In this document: piece by piece, positions 11,520 through 23,800 of the stretch
How positions within the stretch are numbered: position 1 is the first letter of the stretch
Layout of the letters: each line of letters opens with the position of its first letter
Origin: Galaxea fascicularis
Taxonomy: Eukaryota > Cnidaria > Anthozoa > Scleractinia > Euphylliidae
Length of the DNA stretch: 64,000 nucleotides
Assembly (NCBI GenBank): GCA_948470475.1
Contig: OX419343.1
Coordinates: 5,473,133 to 5,537,132, forward strand
Direction of reading: 5' to 3'
Notes under the pieces: model-generated
What the model saw: the letters and a program-made list of their open reading frames with translations, nothing else
Databases searched by the model: none
What the model was told of the DNA's origin: nothing
Position numbers and translations under genes: made by a program

Positions 11520-11612
11520 AACAACTTATTGACCTCAAACACTCGGTGTTAACGGAAAAATCTCAAACCTCGGCCTGCTGCAAAACCGAATGTTTGAGGT
11601 TAATAAGTTGTG
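11520..11612. repeat. foldback fragment related to the element at 59254-59733
   Basis: Shares acttattgacctc, AAATCTCAAACCTCGGCC and the closing ttaataagttgt with the larger copy in the LINE near 59.6 kb. Arms ACAACTTATTGACCTCAAAC and GTTTGAGGTTAATAAGTTGT pair. Confidence 0.6.
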
Positions 11613-11731
11613 GTAGTTAATAAGATCGAAGAACAGTCATAGTTAATTCTCAACTAAAGGTTACCCTTTACAAAATCCAAATGTGACTGAACAGGGATGC
11701 ATTTAATTGTTAAGTGTAAAATCTTTCTTCC

Positions 11732-11877
11732 TTACTTCTCTTGCTCTTGTACGACTCCCATGGACAGTGAAGCTAGTGCTGTCACTGTGTCGGCTTCCTC
11801 CTTCTCTCTCTGCTGTGCTTGTACTAATGACTGGCAGATTTGGGTTGCTTCTCGTTTTACGCTGTTCCAGTATCTCC
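11732..11877 (-). CDS. HDAC4: HDAC coding exon 25, export signal and stop
   Basis: 146 nt with the stop, acceptor ttcggcactcacag. Encodes [20 protein letters not shown] ... [22 protein letters not shown], close to the C-terminal leucine-rich nuclear-export segment of HDAC4 (EEAETVTAMASLSVGV). Confidence 0.95.
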
Positions 11878-14800
11878 CTGTGAGTGCCGAAACAATCTTA
11901 ATGAGTATGATGTCGGCCGTCATACTTGCCATTAACGCACGCTTAAACCGCTAATCTTTATAGTTAACAGAAACGCCATCAAATGGCTTTCAAATATACT
12001 TCACTGAACCTGGGGTCTTATCACAGAACACAGTTACGTGCTAGACATGTGTGACTGTACTTCAGAATGACAATTATTAGGGACCTTTAGATTTGAGTAC
12101 GAGTACGTGAGCAAATACGAGTACGAGTTTCCAATTTCAAACCAGTCACCTCCCCTGAACCCTCACTCTTCCTTGTTGCTTACTCTCCCCATTCTCCCTC
12201 GCCGTTTTTACACTCGCTCCAGACCTTTCGTTCGAAGATGGACCGACACCGTCGCTCGCGTTCGCAAAAAATACGACTGTTTTGCAGTCTAACTTCCCCT
12301 CGCCTTCACAGGACGAAAAAGCCCAGATATGGTTAACCAAGCACTGGCATCAACTGGTATATTCCAAAACGTTCTGACATTTCATTCCCCTGTCCTTGCT
12401 CTTAACCCATCCCAGCTGCCTAATCATAATGAAATCAAGACATTCCTCTTTCATTTCACTTTACCTTGTATTGCTATGGTTTTCTCAAGGACAGCCACTG
12501 CATGCCGATTAGGTGCACGCTTGATGCTCTCCTTAGGAAGCTCTGGCACCTTCAAAAACGAAACTACATTTAACAACGGTGTACTAGTTAATAGTACAAT
12601 ACCACAAATTGAAACATAGGGCATAGGCCAGCAGCCAGTTTCCAGCCCCAAAACAGGAAAACTGTCTGTCAACACTCCCCCTCACTGAAAACATAGATGA
12701 TTGCAAGGAAGAATTTCCATGGAAGTTCTCATTGAACGATCTGGCTAAAATGCCGTGATATGTTCCTCACCTTTTCTCCTAACAAGGCCTTTACGCAAGC
12801 TTCTGCTGCATCACACAGTGATGGTAAACTGTATCCACCTTCAAGCGCCATTACTACATGTCCACCGGCCAGGTCCATCAACTGCTTCGTTAGTTGTGCA
12901 TAGCCTACGAAACACACCAAAGAGTTAACCCTCACGAGGAACACAACCAAAGACCAACCCAATCCACGATTATTACGGTTGATTTCACGTTCCTTTTCCG
13001 CGCCGCGTTGCGAAGTTCGTTGGAAAGTTGGGCACTGCGTCACGAAGTAGCCAATTAAGTGGCGAATTAGAAAATCAAATTGGGAACTTCGAATTGAAGT
13101 TTAGTACGGTTGAAATTGGGAGCTTCGATTCGAAGTTCCCAACGTGTGTCTAATTCGCCACCTAATTGGCTACTTCGCAACTTAGTACCCAACTTCCCAA
13201 TGAACTTCAGTTCGCAACGCGGGGCGGAAAAGTAATGTGACATCAGCTGCAATCACCTAAAGTCTTGATTCCACATCCGATTTTTGTCCAATTTGTGACG
13301 CACTATGTAATGCAAGCATCGTCAAGTTCAAGTTCACAACAAGTAATAATTTCAGCTCTATTAAGCGCAACATAACCACAAGGCTTTTCTTTGGCTTCCT
13401 TTAGAAAATAACCTTACCAGGATAAACAAAAACATTTCATAGAGCCTTTTTGGGTTACCTTAATGACGTTATAGTTCCTAACCTTCAGGAACTCGAATAT
13501 AATACAATACCCTGCCGAAATCGCAACTAGATCGCATCTGGTTACACTTATAGTTTGATTTCCCAGCCCTTGCACCAAAATATGTGAAGCAAGTAAAACT
13601 TGCATCAAGACTGATCGCAGGTAAAGAGAGCTTTAGCTAACAGCACCAAACGATCTTACTCAAAGGCCAACAAGCAGGCGACTGAACGCAAGCCACAAGA
13701 AGCCCCTGGAGAGAGCTCAAGGCCGCCCCTGAGACGCGGGGAAGGCCGACCGCTGACCAACATCGTCTCAAGTTTAACCTCGCCAGAATTACATTTAGCC
13801 ACATTTATAAGCATGGAAGCAAGAGACAAGTAGTCTGTACTTACACGCTGCGGTTACTCTGTAACCGCCCAGGGCAGGGGAGTGGCCGGCAGCAGCATCA
13901 AACCCTGCTGACACCAGGACTACGTCCGGCTGAAATTCCTTGGCTATCGGAATTACTATGGACCGGAAAGCTGCAAAGTACTCAGGATCACCATATGAAG
14001 GATCTATTGGGAATAAACGTAACAGAATTGATGTTTTCGGAGATGGTCGGAAGTCTTCGGAAATCTTCGGAAGTGTTCGGCTTACTGTCAAGACATGGTT
14101 CGACCGCAACAGATGCCGGCCTTGCCTGTCATCCTCGTTTCTACATGTGCGGAAGGGAGACCACTGTCAACGGGTTACAGTGCTTTCAATAGGACCCGGC
14201 ACCCGCCGGAGCCCCGGCGGGTATTCTGTTGAAAGTCGGCGGGTATTTCACCGCGTTCAAGTCGAAAATTCGATTGAAATTCTCCTGGGCTTCTCAAATT
14301 ACTCCGGCGGGTGCTGTTCCGAGGTAGCCACCTATTTCAAATCTTATTGAAAGCACTGGGGTTAGGTATGTAGTATTAAACTAAAAAAAAAAAAGACTTC
14401 TTTCTTCAAGGTAGCAAAAAAGGGGGATGAAAGAGGTCAGTACAGGGAAGGAGATTAACCTTACGCCATTTCACTCCACCATGTTTGTGGATCTTTTGCA
14501 TTATCAAATTGTTAAATCTAAGCCATTGCTGTTCTATATGAAATCTTCATTGTGCTTGCTCTCTCACGCCTACTTGTAGCCTAGCTTGGGGCTTAGGGCG
14601 CTTACCATTAGTCAGAACTGGCCGGCCAGGCCAGTCCATTTTTAAAGAGAATTCCACTATTAATAAGAACTGTCCAAACAGATCAGTTTATTTCTACATA
14701 GTATGCATAGCAGGAATGTTTGTTTAGCAAAAACTCTCCGAAGAAGCCTATTTCATTTTCAAAATGACCGGTCTGGCTGGCCAAATGGAAAGCGCCCTAA

Positions 14801-17800
14801 TTTGTGGCGGTATTTGACAAAGCTAAAAACTTTCTCATTTAAAACAGAAGAGGTATAGCTCACCTAATCCTCCCATAAAGGCAATGTTAACATTGTAGCC
14901 CACACCTATTCCAGCACCACACTGAAATCAAACAGAAACGGAGATTACTGGTAATGCGGTAACTGCCCATCACGGCTGGAATGGCATTGTGGATATAGCC
15001 ACGTGTGCTGTTTGTAACACGATATTGCCACTCTGATGTGGATCTCATCGTTTTCACGCTTTTACGAACGTACGGAAGTAAACTTTAACTGGCTTTACGT
15101 GCGTAAATAAAATAGAGACGATACATGAAAGCTCGCGCGTAAACGTTTAAGTTGAACCTCGCTCAACTTTTACGTTTACGGGCGACCTTCTATACATCGT
15201 TTCTATTTTATTTACGCACGTAAAGTCTGTTAACCTTAACGTCCGTACGCACGTAAAAATTACGCGACAGTGGAAATCCACCTCATGTTTACGCCCGTAA
15301 GCACGTACAAATTACGCGACAACGGAAATTCACCTTTACTGTTGGTCTTCATCAGAAGACGAAGTATGAACACATATTTTGGATTATGGTGGACGCCTTT
15401 TGCACACCAATTCGGTTGTTCGTTGCGGGATGCACTCAATCTACTCTGAATGAATACGGAACGGTTTCCTCCACGGACCGGTCGCTGTGCTAATTAGAGG
15501 CTAGCTGTCAGTGTTGTTTCACTGGACGCTTCAGAATTCGAAATCCTCCTCATTAACTTTCTTCATAAATCGTTTAAGGTAACAGAAGAAACCAAAACTG
15601 ATGTATCCAAATACCTCTTCTGACTTCCCTGTGCCTGGGAAGAACGTTCCATCGTCATGGCGGTGAATGGAAATATACATCACGTGAGGATCATCATAAA
15701 ACATCTGTTGAGTACCGTTACCATGGTGAATATCCTGTGAAGAGATTTTACAGTCAACACAGTGCGTAAGATTAATGTGGCAAAAATGGGACATCAACTG
15801 TTACTTCAGTAGTAAGCACAACAACGTCAATTTTGAAGTCGCAGTGAAAATCACGTACAGAATACTCGCAGACAAAGTGAGAAAGACTATAACTTGGTGA
15901 TAGAAAATAGGACTCGGCGAACGGTTTTCGATTTTTTGCGGTAACAAGTACTAGGTCCATTTCAACCATGCTTAAGGTGTTTTCACACTTGTTAGTAAAA
16001 CTTATGACCTCGACGTTTTCCCATAATGTTCACTGCATAAGATTAACCCATTAATCCGCAATATCAACATGTTACACATAGGGAGATTTGTACAAACATT
16101 AACTCAACTGATCTCTAGTGATCATTTCCCGTATTCCCATGGACTCTACCATTGACAAACGAGTGATATGGTAAAGAGAAGTTAGGTGGTGGTCACAATT
16201 TGTATGTAAGGGTTAAATCGTTGCACGCCAGCACTGAACACCAGTAGCCCCAGGTACTGTAGACTCGCTGCGTAACAGGCAGCCCAATTTTGATCGGACG
16301 CTTGGTTGAAATGTTAGTGGGCTGGTGGACTGAAGGAATAGTTGGTCACCGTGAGGTTAAGCTACAGATTTAACAGCTCCGAACAGAGATCATACCACTG
16401 TTTCATGAAGTAAGGACAGGACAACAATTATTGAAGTATCAGGTGGATGTCCAGTCACAAGGGGATACTCACCCAGTCAACTATAAGGACTCTTTCAACA
16501 GAGAGTTTTAGTCTCAGTAGTCGGGCTGCAATTGCTACACTGTTGAAATAACAGAAACCCCTACAGAAAGAAGAACTGTAATTAGACACGAGTGTAACAT
16601 GCCGCACAACCTCATTTTTATCATAGGATAATTAGAATTAATGATTTATTTAAAGGGTTCCTACAGAGTTTTGTATTCAAGACTTTTACCAGACTTTTCC
16701 AAAACAAGAATTTCATTTTCCAGACTCAAGGTTAGTAAATTAAAGGTAATAGCATGTTTTTAAGGGATATTCGAGATAAATATTCACGGGTTACGAAAGG
16801 TTATCAAATACTCGATCAACAGAAACTTTGACAACCGCGGAAACCCAGTTTTCCCGTTATGACTGCGACCGCACAGTAACCACGATGCATGCAACGCGGA
16901 CATTACACTTCCCTTTCTGCGATTGAATATTTTGGCTAAAGCCGAAATCAAATAAAATTCACTACCTGAAAAACAATTTTTCACTAAGATAAAAAACGCC
17001 AGGCTTACAGTGCGACGCGCTTTACCGTAGCCACCCAACAAACATTTTTCAAGTTGGACAATCAGGGTACGCGAAGTTGATTGACAGACACCTCCATTTG
17101 GTTGTTGTGTGTTGAAACTTTCTAAGGAGGCGTGTCTGTCAATCAAATTCGCGTACCTTGATCAGTGGCTAACTTGTAAAAATGTTTGTTGGGTGGCCAC
17201 GGTAAGGCGCGTCGCACTGTAAACCATTTTTTCCAGACTTTTTCCAGGGCTGGAAAACTGGTTTGCAAATTTCAAGAATTTTTCAAGAATTCAAGACGCT
17301 GTAATAATCCTATAATTTAATGTCCCTAAATAGCGCACATGGACTTAATACAATGACACTTAAATAAAGGATCTTATCATATCTTATCTTGTGGTCACAA
17401 AGGAGCTACGTTTATGTTTAAACGATGCCAATGTCTATAGCTGAGCCTAAGTAGTGTACAAAGAACAGGTTAGGATTTTACGGTTATAGTTCGGACACTT
17501 TTTATTCCCAATTCTAAGCGAGTATTATGAGAAATAGAATGCTTGTCACTACTAAGATACCCATATTGTTATAGGGTCTCAAAAAGGCATCAAAATGAGT
17601 CAGTCCTTTTCTGTCTAACTTACATTGCTTGATGTGCTTCTGCATGGTGCCCAGGAGGTCTGACCAAGGCCAAACCATTCTGAAAAGAAAGAGAGGCAAT
17701 AAAATTACAGTGGAATAAAAAAAAATGACTTCAAGACAAAAGGGAAAATTAAGCACTGGTAAAAAGTCGAAAATGAACCACAAGAAAGAGATACATCAAG

Positions 17801-20800
17801 ATCTAATCAGTGATGACAACAACAAAGAACAATCTCAGTACTGGTCACTCACACAACTCACATTTGTGCAATTAAAAGAGCCCTCAAAGCTTGGGTTATT
17901 CTTAAACTCTAAGAGTGATCAGCATAAAATTTCTCCTTATAATATCAATGCTTTATAAAACAAAGTGGTCACGAGAATTAAGGACAAGATCAAACAAGAT
18001 GAATTTGCTTGATATTTTAACAACTTCTCTTCACTTCTTCTATAGCGAATGTGTAGGGGCAACAAATGAGAATTTAACTTTTGATCTTAGGGGTTTAAAT
18101 AACCTACCTTTAGTTCCCCAGAGGCAACTTTAAAGGCTAACTCCACAACACAACCTACAGCCTTTAAATAAATAATAAACAGATTGTCAGCAATACAAAA
18201 TGCATTGACTTCAATTTACATAAATTTTGGAAAACAATCAAAATATGACTTTCATATATTTCTATATTTAACATTTAAATGGCAAGCTTTTTATTCCGTT
18301 GTCAGTACAGAAGCTCAAAAACGGATTCACTGAATTTTCCTGTGAGGCGATTGCCACGTACGATGGGCTGAATTTAACGAAATAATTCGAGCCTTTCTGA
18401 AGGTGCACGAAATTATCGTGATATTACCCCTAGAACGACGAAAAATTTATGGTGTGTGCGGAAAGAATAGGTAAGCCTAGTTTGTTTCAAGAGTATTTGA
18501 TAAAATTGAATGAAACTTAAAACTGTTTCTCCTAAAAATACATATAGGCCCTTCCTGCACTCAGCCGTTTGATTAATAATGGTAATTGAACTGAGTGGAG
18601 TGCAATTTGGTCTGAAATCATACGCGTGATTTCAAAATCGAACGAGCGCGCAGCGCGAGTTCGATTTGAAATTTCAAACCAAAATATATTATTATTGCAT
18701 GACACGAAGTTCAATTACCACTTAATTACACCCATTTTGAAATCACACAGTTTTTTGTCAATATTAATATTTATTTAATGTTCGCTTCAGGAAAACCAGT
18801 TTTGAATTTTGATGAGCTTAAAAAGGATGTGATTTAGGGCAAAATATGGTGCGGTTTGGAAATAAACTGCACTGTTGGGAGCCAATCAGATTTCATGAAC
18901 GACGAGTGATTTCAAAAGGGGTGTATAATCCCCACCATCAACATGTGTATCCTCCTTACAGCTGACACATTTCGTGTGCTACATGGGTTCTCATACCCTG
19001 TATTACTGACAAACTGGTGATATGGTAAGAAGTTAGATGGTCACTATTGGGATGTCTTACCATTCGAGCTGCATTTGCACTGTGCATTTCATTCCATATT
19101 GTGTCCCCGTCCACCTACAATAACACAAGTTCATTACTAAACAGTAGTAGCACAGGTCATGATTTACAGTGCGACGCGCCTTACTGTGGCCACCCAACAA
19201 ACATTTTTTCAAGTTAGCCACTGATCAACGTACGCGAATTTGATTGACAGACACGCCTCTGTAGAAAGTTTCAACACACAAGAACCAAATGGAGATATTT
19301 CTATCAATCAAATTCGAGAGAGATCTCTCGGAGCAGAGTAGAGAACCAACACCAAACTCAACCCACATGATGCAGAGACCATGAATCAAACCCGGGTGGT
19401 AAGTGCTCTCACCACCACCCTATCCCTTGTGTTGTAAACTGAAAACACAAATTCTTGCCATCAAATTCGCTCTGCAGTCAAATAAATAAGGCTTTCACTT
19501 AATTAATATTATTAAGAAGAAAGTGGACTCCATCCAACGCTGCTACTGGTATTAACTTACAATTATTTAAAATGCAAAAACAGGTAAAGAACAAAGAACT
19601 GACTTACCCCTAGACCTCCACAAGGAAGAGTATCAAAGCACTTAAGCATGGTAGTTGTACCTGCAAAGTTAGTAGACGATAATGTTATACTCTGACAAAA
19701 ATGATGTATCAGAATGGTACAAACTTTTAGATAGTTACTTTTAACAGGACTCAAAATATACACATAAGGGGTGGAGGGCAGAACAATGACTCCCTGACGA
19801 ATTTGTTGACTTAACATTTCACCTACTGTGAATCTGGTCAAATTTTCCAAATCCCAAAAACCAACGTCCACAAGTTTGAAATCTGAGCTACATTCCCTTG
19901 AACTAAATATTATAAACAATAATGCTGTTAATGCATTGTAAAAATATTGCATCTACTCACCATCTTCATTCTTTGTCCTACATTGCGTGCTACCACCAAA
20001 CAACATGGTGTGCTGTTCACTGTAAAGACAGACCAGAAACAACAAACAGTAAACGGTCAACAGTTAGTCTTCACAAAATACCATTACTTCTGCAGCCAAC
20101 TGGCCATGGAGAGTCTAGAGCACATGGCAATTCAACCACAATAAAAAAAAACATTTAACTGATAGCAGTGTTCCAGATAAGAGCAGGTTCTCGGGTCAAG
20201 GCTCGCTCTTTGACCCAACCCGCTGGGTTATTGAATACCAAAATTTGGGAAGATCCATGTGTAATGACCCCTAAAAAATCTTCTGTGCCCCTGGACTCTG
20301 AAAGTTATCTGCAACACTGGACAGGTTTGATACATGTATGTACATTGCATCCAATTAATATTAAATTATCACAAATAATTATATAATTCCAACTTGACAG
20401 TTTAATTTTAAAAAAATTAAGCAAGAGTATTCCTGAAAAATAAATTAACAAAAATACCCCAAGGAGTTTTGTTCACTTACCTATGTACTGTGAGAATCTC
20501 TGCTAGTGTTGCTTTTCGTGGGCGGACACGCTACGACAAAGAATACATTTCAGACTATTTAACGCATAGCATTCAACTGCTTTCAGCTTGTGCATACACT
20601 TGTGAACTGAAACTTCTACCAAGTTAAAAAAACACTGCAAATGAAGGGCAAAATGGATGGCTTTTTTTAAATTCTAAGTAGTAGAGTTTCAGAGTCTGAT
20701 TCAGTGACACCTAGCCACTAAAATATTATTGTTACAGTGCATCAGGTCACAACTATGGCAGGGTCCGACAAATATTTTTGACAAAACTTGTCCCTGGGCA

Positions 20801-23800
20801 AGTGGCATGTCAAAATCACTTGCCCACCAGAATGAGCTAGTCGTCCCAGTTAAAAGGGAGAGGACAAGCAATTCAATGAACTGTAGCAAAATCAATTCAT
20901 GCAGTCATTTCTCATCACACAGGCAATGTGATTCGCACTCTTAGCATGGGCATAAAGGGGATCCTTTCGAAATTTGTCGTTTCCCATTACCGGTGGGCTC
21001 TCTGGGTCCGAAACATTTGGCCACGCATAGCATATTTTCCCGGCATATTTTACACTTCATGACACCGTGTGCTGTGTCTATTGTCAGGCACGAAAACTCT
21101 TCCAACAATTTCGGTTGGAACACCAGTCTGCGTTTGTTTCCATCATATTCCTTGTTGTATTCAACACATTTCGCCTTTCGCTTTGTCGTACCCAGAGTAC
21201 AAACAGTGTTGCAGGATTATCCATAAATTATAATCAATCGTACCTTGAACTTTGATTCACGATATGGCGGAAATACATGTTATAAGGGGTATAGCAGCCA
21301 GGCCCTCAGAGGTTTACGCAGGAAAGTACTGGGTATGAAACTCACGAAGAGATGTAAAATGGCGATCGAAAAGTAAAAAAAAAAGTGATACGTATTCATT
21401 GCATTCGAAAGGCTTCGATGGGAATTACTCAAGGTAAATGTTTAATACTTGGATATCTAAAATTTATTGTGCGAAATTGCTCGTAACTCAAATGCTACCA
21501 CCCGGCGGGCTTTTTCTAGAAACAAAACACTTGCCCGGTATTCTGTTCAACTTGTCCCGGGCGTCCGGGCCTAATATTTGTCGGACCCTGTATGGTACTG
21601 GCATTCACAAGAGAAGACTTGGTTAAGCCATCTCCCCTTGAAAATGGAAAGTTCTTTACACTTTAAATACCATGGTTAAGCAATAGGCCATTTCCGAGAT
21701 CACTTGAGCCTCTATTTCAAACCGAGTCTAAGTGGGAAGTCTTTGTAATGAAAATGAGTTTTCACTCATATGGAACGCTGAACTTATTACCATCACAAAA
21801 CTTTTGCACTTAGACTCACCTTGAAATAGAGGCTCAAGCAAACTGGGAAATGGCCCATTGCTAGCATTGGTATTTGCAGTCAACTGTTTTGCAAAGCCTG
21901 CCTCATATTTGGCACTGGAAAATATGCCCCTATTGGATTTGGCTTCTCAGAAAAGATGTAAATGTTGTCTACTGATTGACGTTGTCCCACAGTAGCTTGA
22001 TGATTACACATCACATACATTTCACCTACCTCACACAGATTGGCTACCCCCGTCTCTTGAAGCCGCGCCCAGATACTTTGTAACCGTCCAGGATGTTCAG
22101 GGTGTGAACTTGTATCACCACACGAACATTGATGCTTCAGCATAACAGTATCATAAACTAGACCTGTACGACTCATGGAGCCTGACAACTGGCCACTACC
22201 TACAATAGCAAACAAATTGATCAGCTGAGCAATCAAGGAGCAGTGAGGTAAATCAAAGTAACTTTGAGCCACTGAACTCAGAAAATGAATTATAAACCAA
22301 AAGCAGGTACATGGGTTTGAATCCTTTGTTAGAAAACCTTACTAAAAGCTCCAAAAGAGAAGTTTAACACTATCCTTTTAAGGCTGATTTACACAGTACG
22401 ATTTGTCGTGCACGTCTTGGCGTATGCGACACAGAGCAGAGCAAAGTTGTGCCGTGTGAATGCTCCTACAACTTCTCTATGACAGACGCACGCGGTGGAT
22501 TGTGAATCATGTTTTAAAACCATACGATAGTCCTTGGTATGGGTAACAAGTGTCATATGCTGCACGGAGAGTGGGCGCGACAGAGGTTGCATGCGACAGT
22601 AATAAGCAAACCTTGTACCATGTAAAACAGCCTTGAGATTATCCCAGACAAAATATTATCAAAAGAATGTTCCTCCTCTTCTGTATATTTTTCAGTAGTC
22701 TTTTGTATCATCTTGATGTTTTTCTTTTTTTTTTTTTCATTTTGCTGTTTTTCTGATCATAATAATTTTGGTTGTTTCATGGTTGGATTATGCAGAATAT
22801 GTGCTAAATATTACCCACTTGTCAGTGCATGTACAAAATACTTAACAGGAAGGAGGAGTGAAGAGGTGAAGCAGAGCTGGAGATGAGTGTAATCAACCCC
22901 ATTCATACAACTCAGAAAATACCGTTTCCAAGTTAAAAAGGCACTTACATGTGCATGCCAGCAATATATACAAATGCTTTCTGTAGCGGAGCTCATAAGA
23001 TAAATTCTTGTGTACAGAAACTCATGGCCTAAATAGAATGTGTGCATGGGCACATACCTTTGCCTCTGTATACATGTAACACCGGCCACTTCAAGCAAGG
23101 AAAAAATATTGCCCCCCCCCCCCCCCCCATTTCCCCAATAACATACTAACAGGAATTTAAAGGATTGACCTACCAACAACAGGAGATGAATGAGCCCTAG
23201 ACAGAGGCCTGTGACCTACAGATGCACTAGGCGAGGCAGACCCTGCTGATGCTGCTGCTGCTATATCAGCTTGACGGAGCTGCAAGGCATGTTGATGTCC
23301 CGGTTGCAGAGACTGCAGTGAGCCACCCTGCTGTGAATCCTGTTGTCTTAACTGACGAATAAGTTGAAGTTCTTGTATTTGTTGTTCCTGAGTGGACTGT
23401 GGCGAGGGAAGATCTTCATGACTGTGTGCCTGAGAACAAAGCACTTGATATTGAGTTTCAGTTTATTTACATGAAAGTTAGCAACATGGCCAGTTTTCCA
23501 GCATACATGTACATATGAACTGTCCAAACTATTTCTCCAGTACAGCATGGAAGTGTGTGTGGTAGGTAGCAGCCTCCCTAATCTCGTCACTAACTTTGTG
23601 TTCATAGCCAGCTACTCTGCTGGGATATTCCCCTGATTCTTTAGTCCTGGTTCAGTATAAGATGGAACCTACCCTACTATAGAGGACTGACTGTTCAAAA
23701 TAAAGCTATTGGCCAGCACTTTCCTGTGTGTCTGATTTGCAAATAACCCAGCTTCCAAAAGGTAATTTTAAAGACATAAAAACATATGATAAAAGTTTGT

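Larger units (their letters stand above)
6314..11731. other. intergenic region between convergent genes
   Basis: 5.4 kb between the LRR-like tail (+) and the HDAC 3' end (-). It holds foldback repeats (6886-6977, 7381-7462, 9190-9790, 10531-10874, 11520-11610), a LINE tail with (TTG)n (10420-10510), one weak exon candidate (8885-9136) and otherwise nothing I recognise. Confidence 0.6.
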
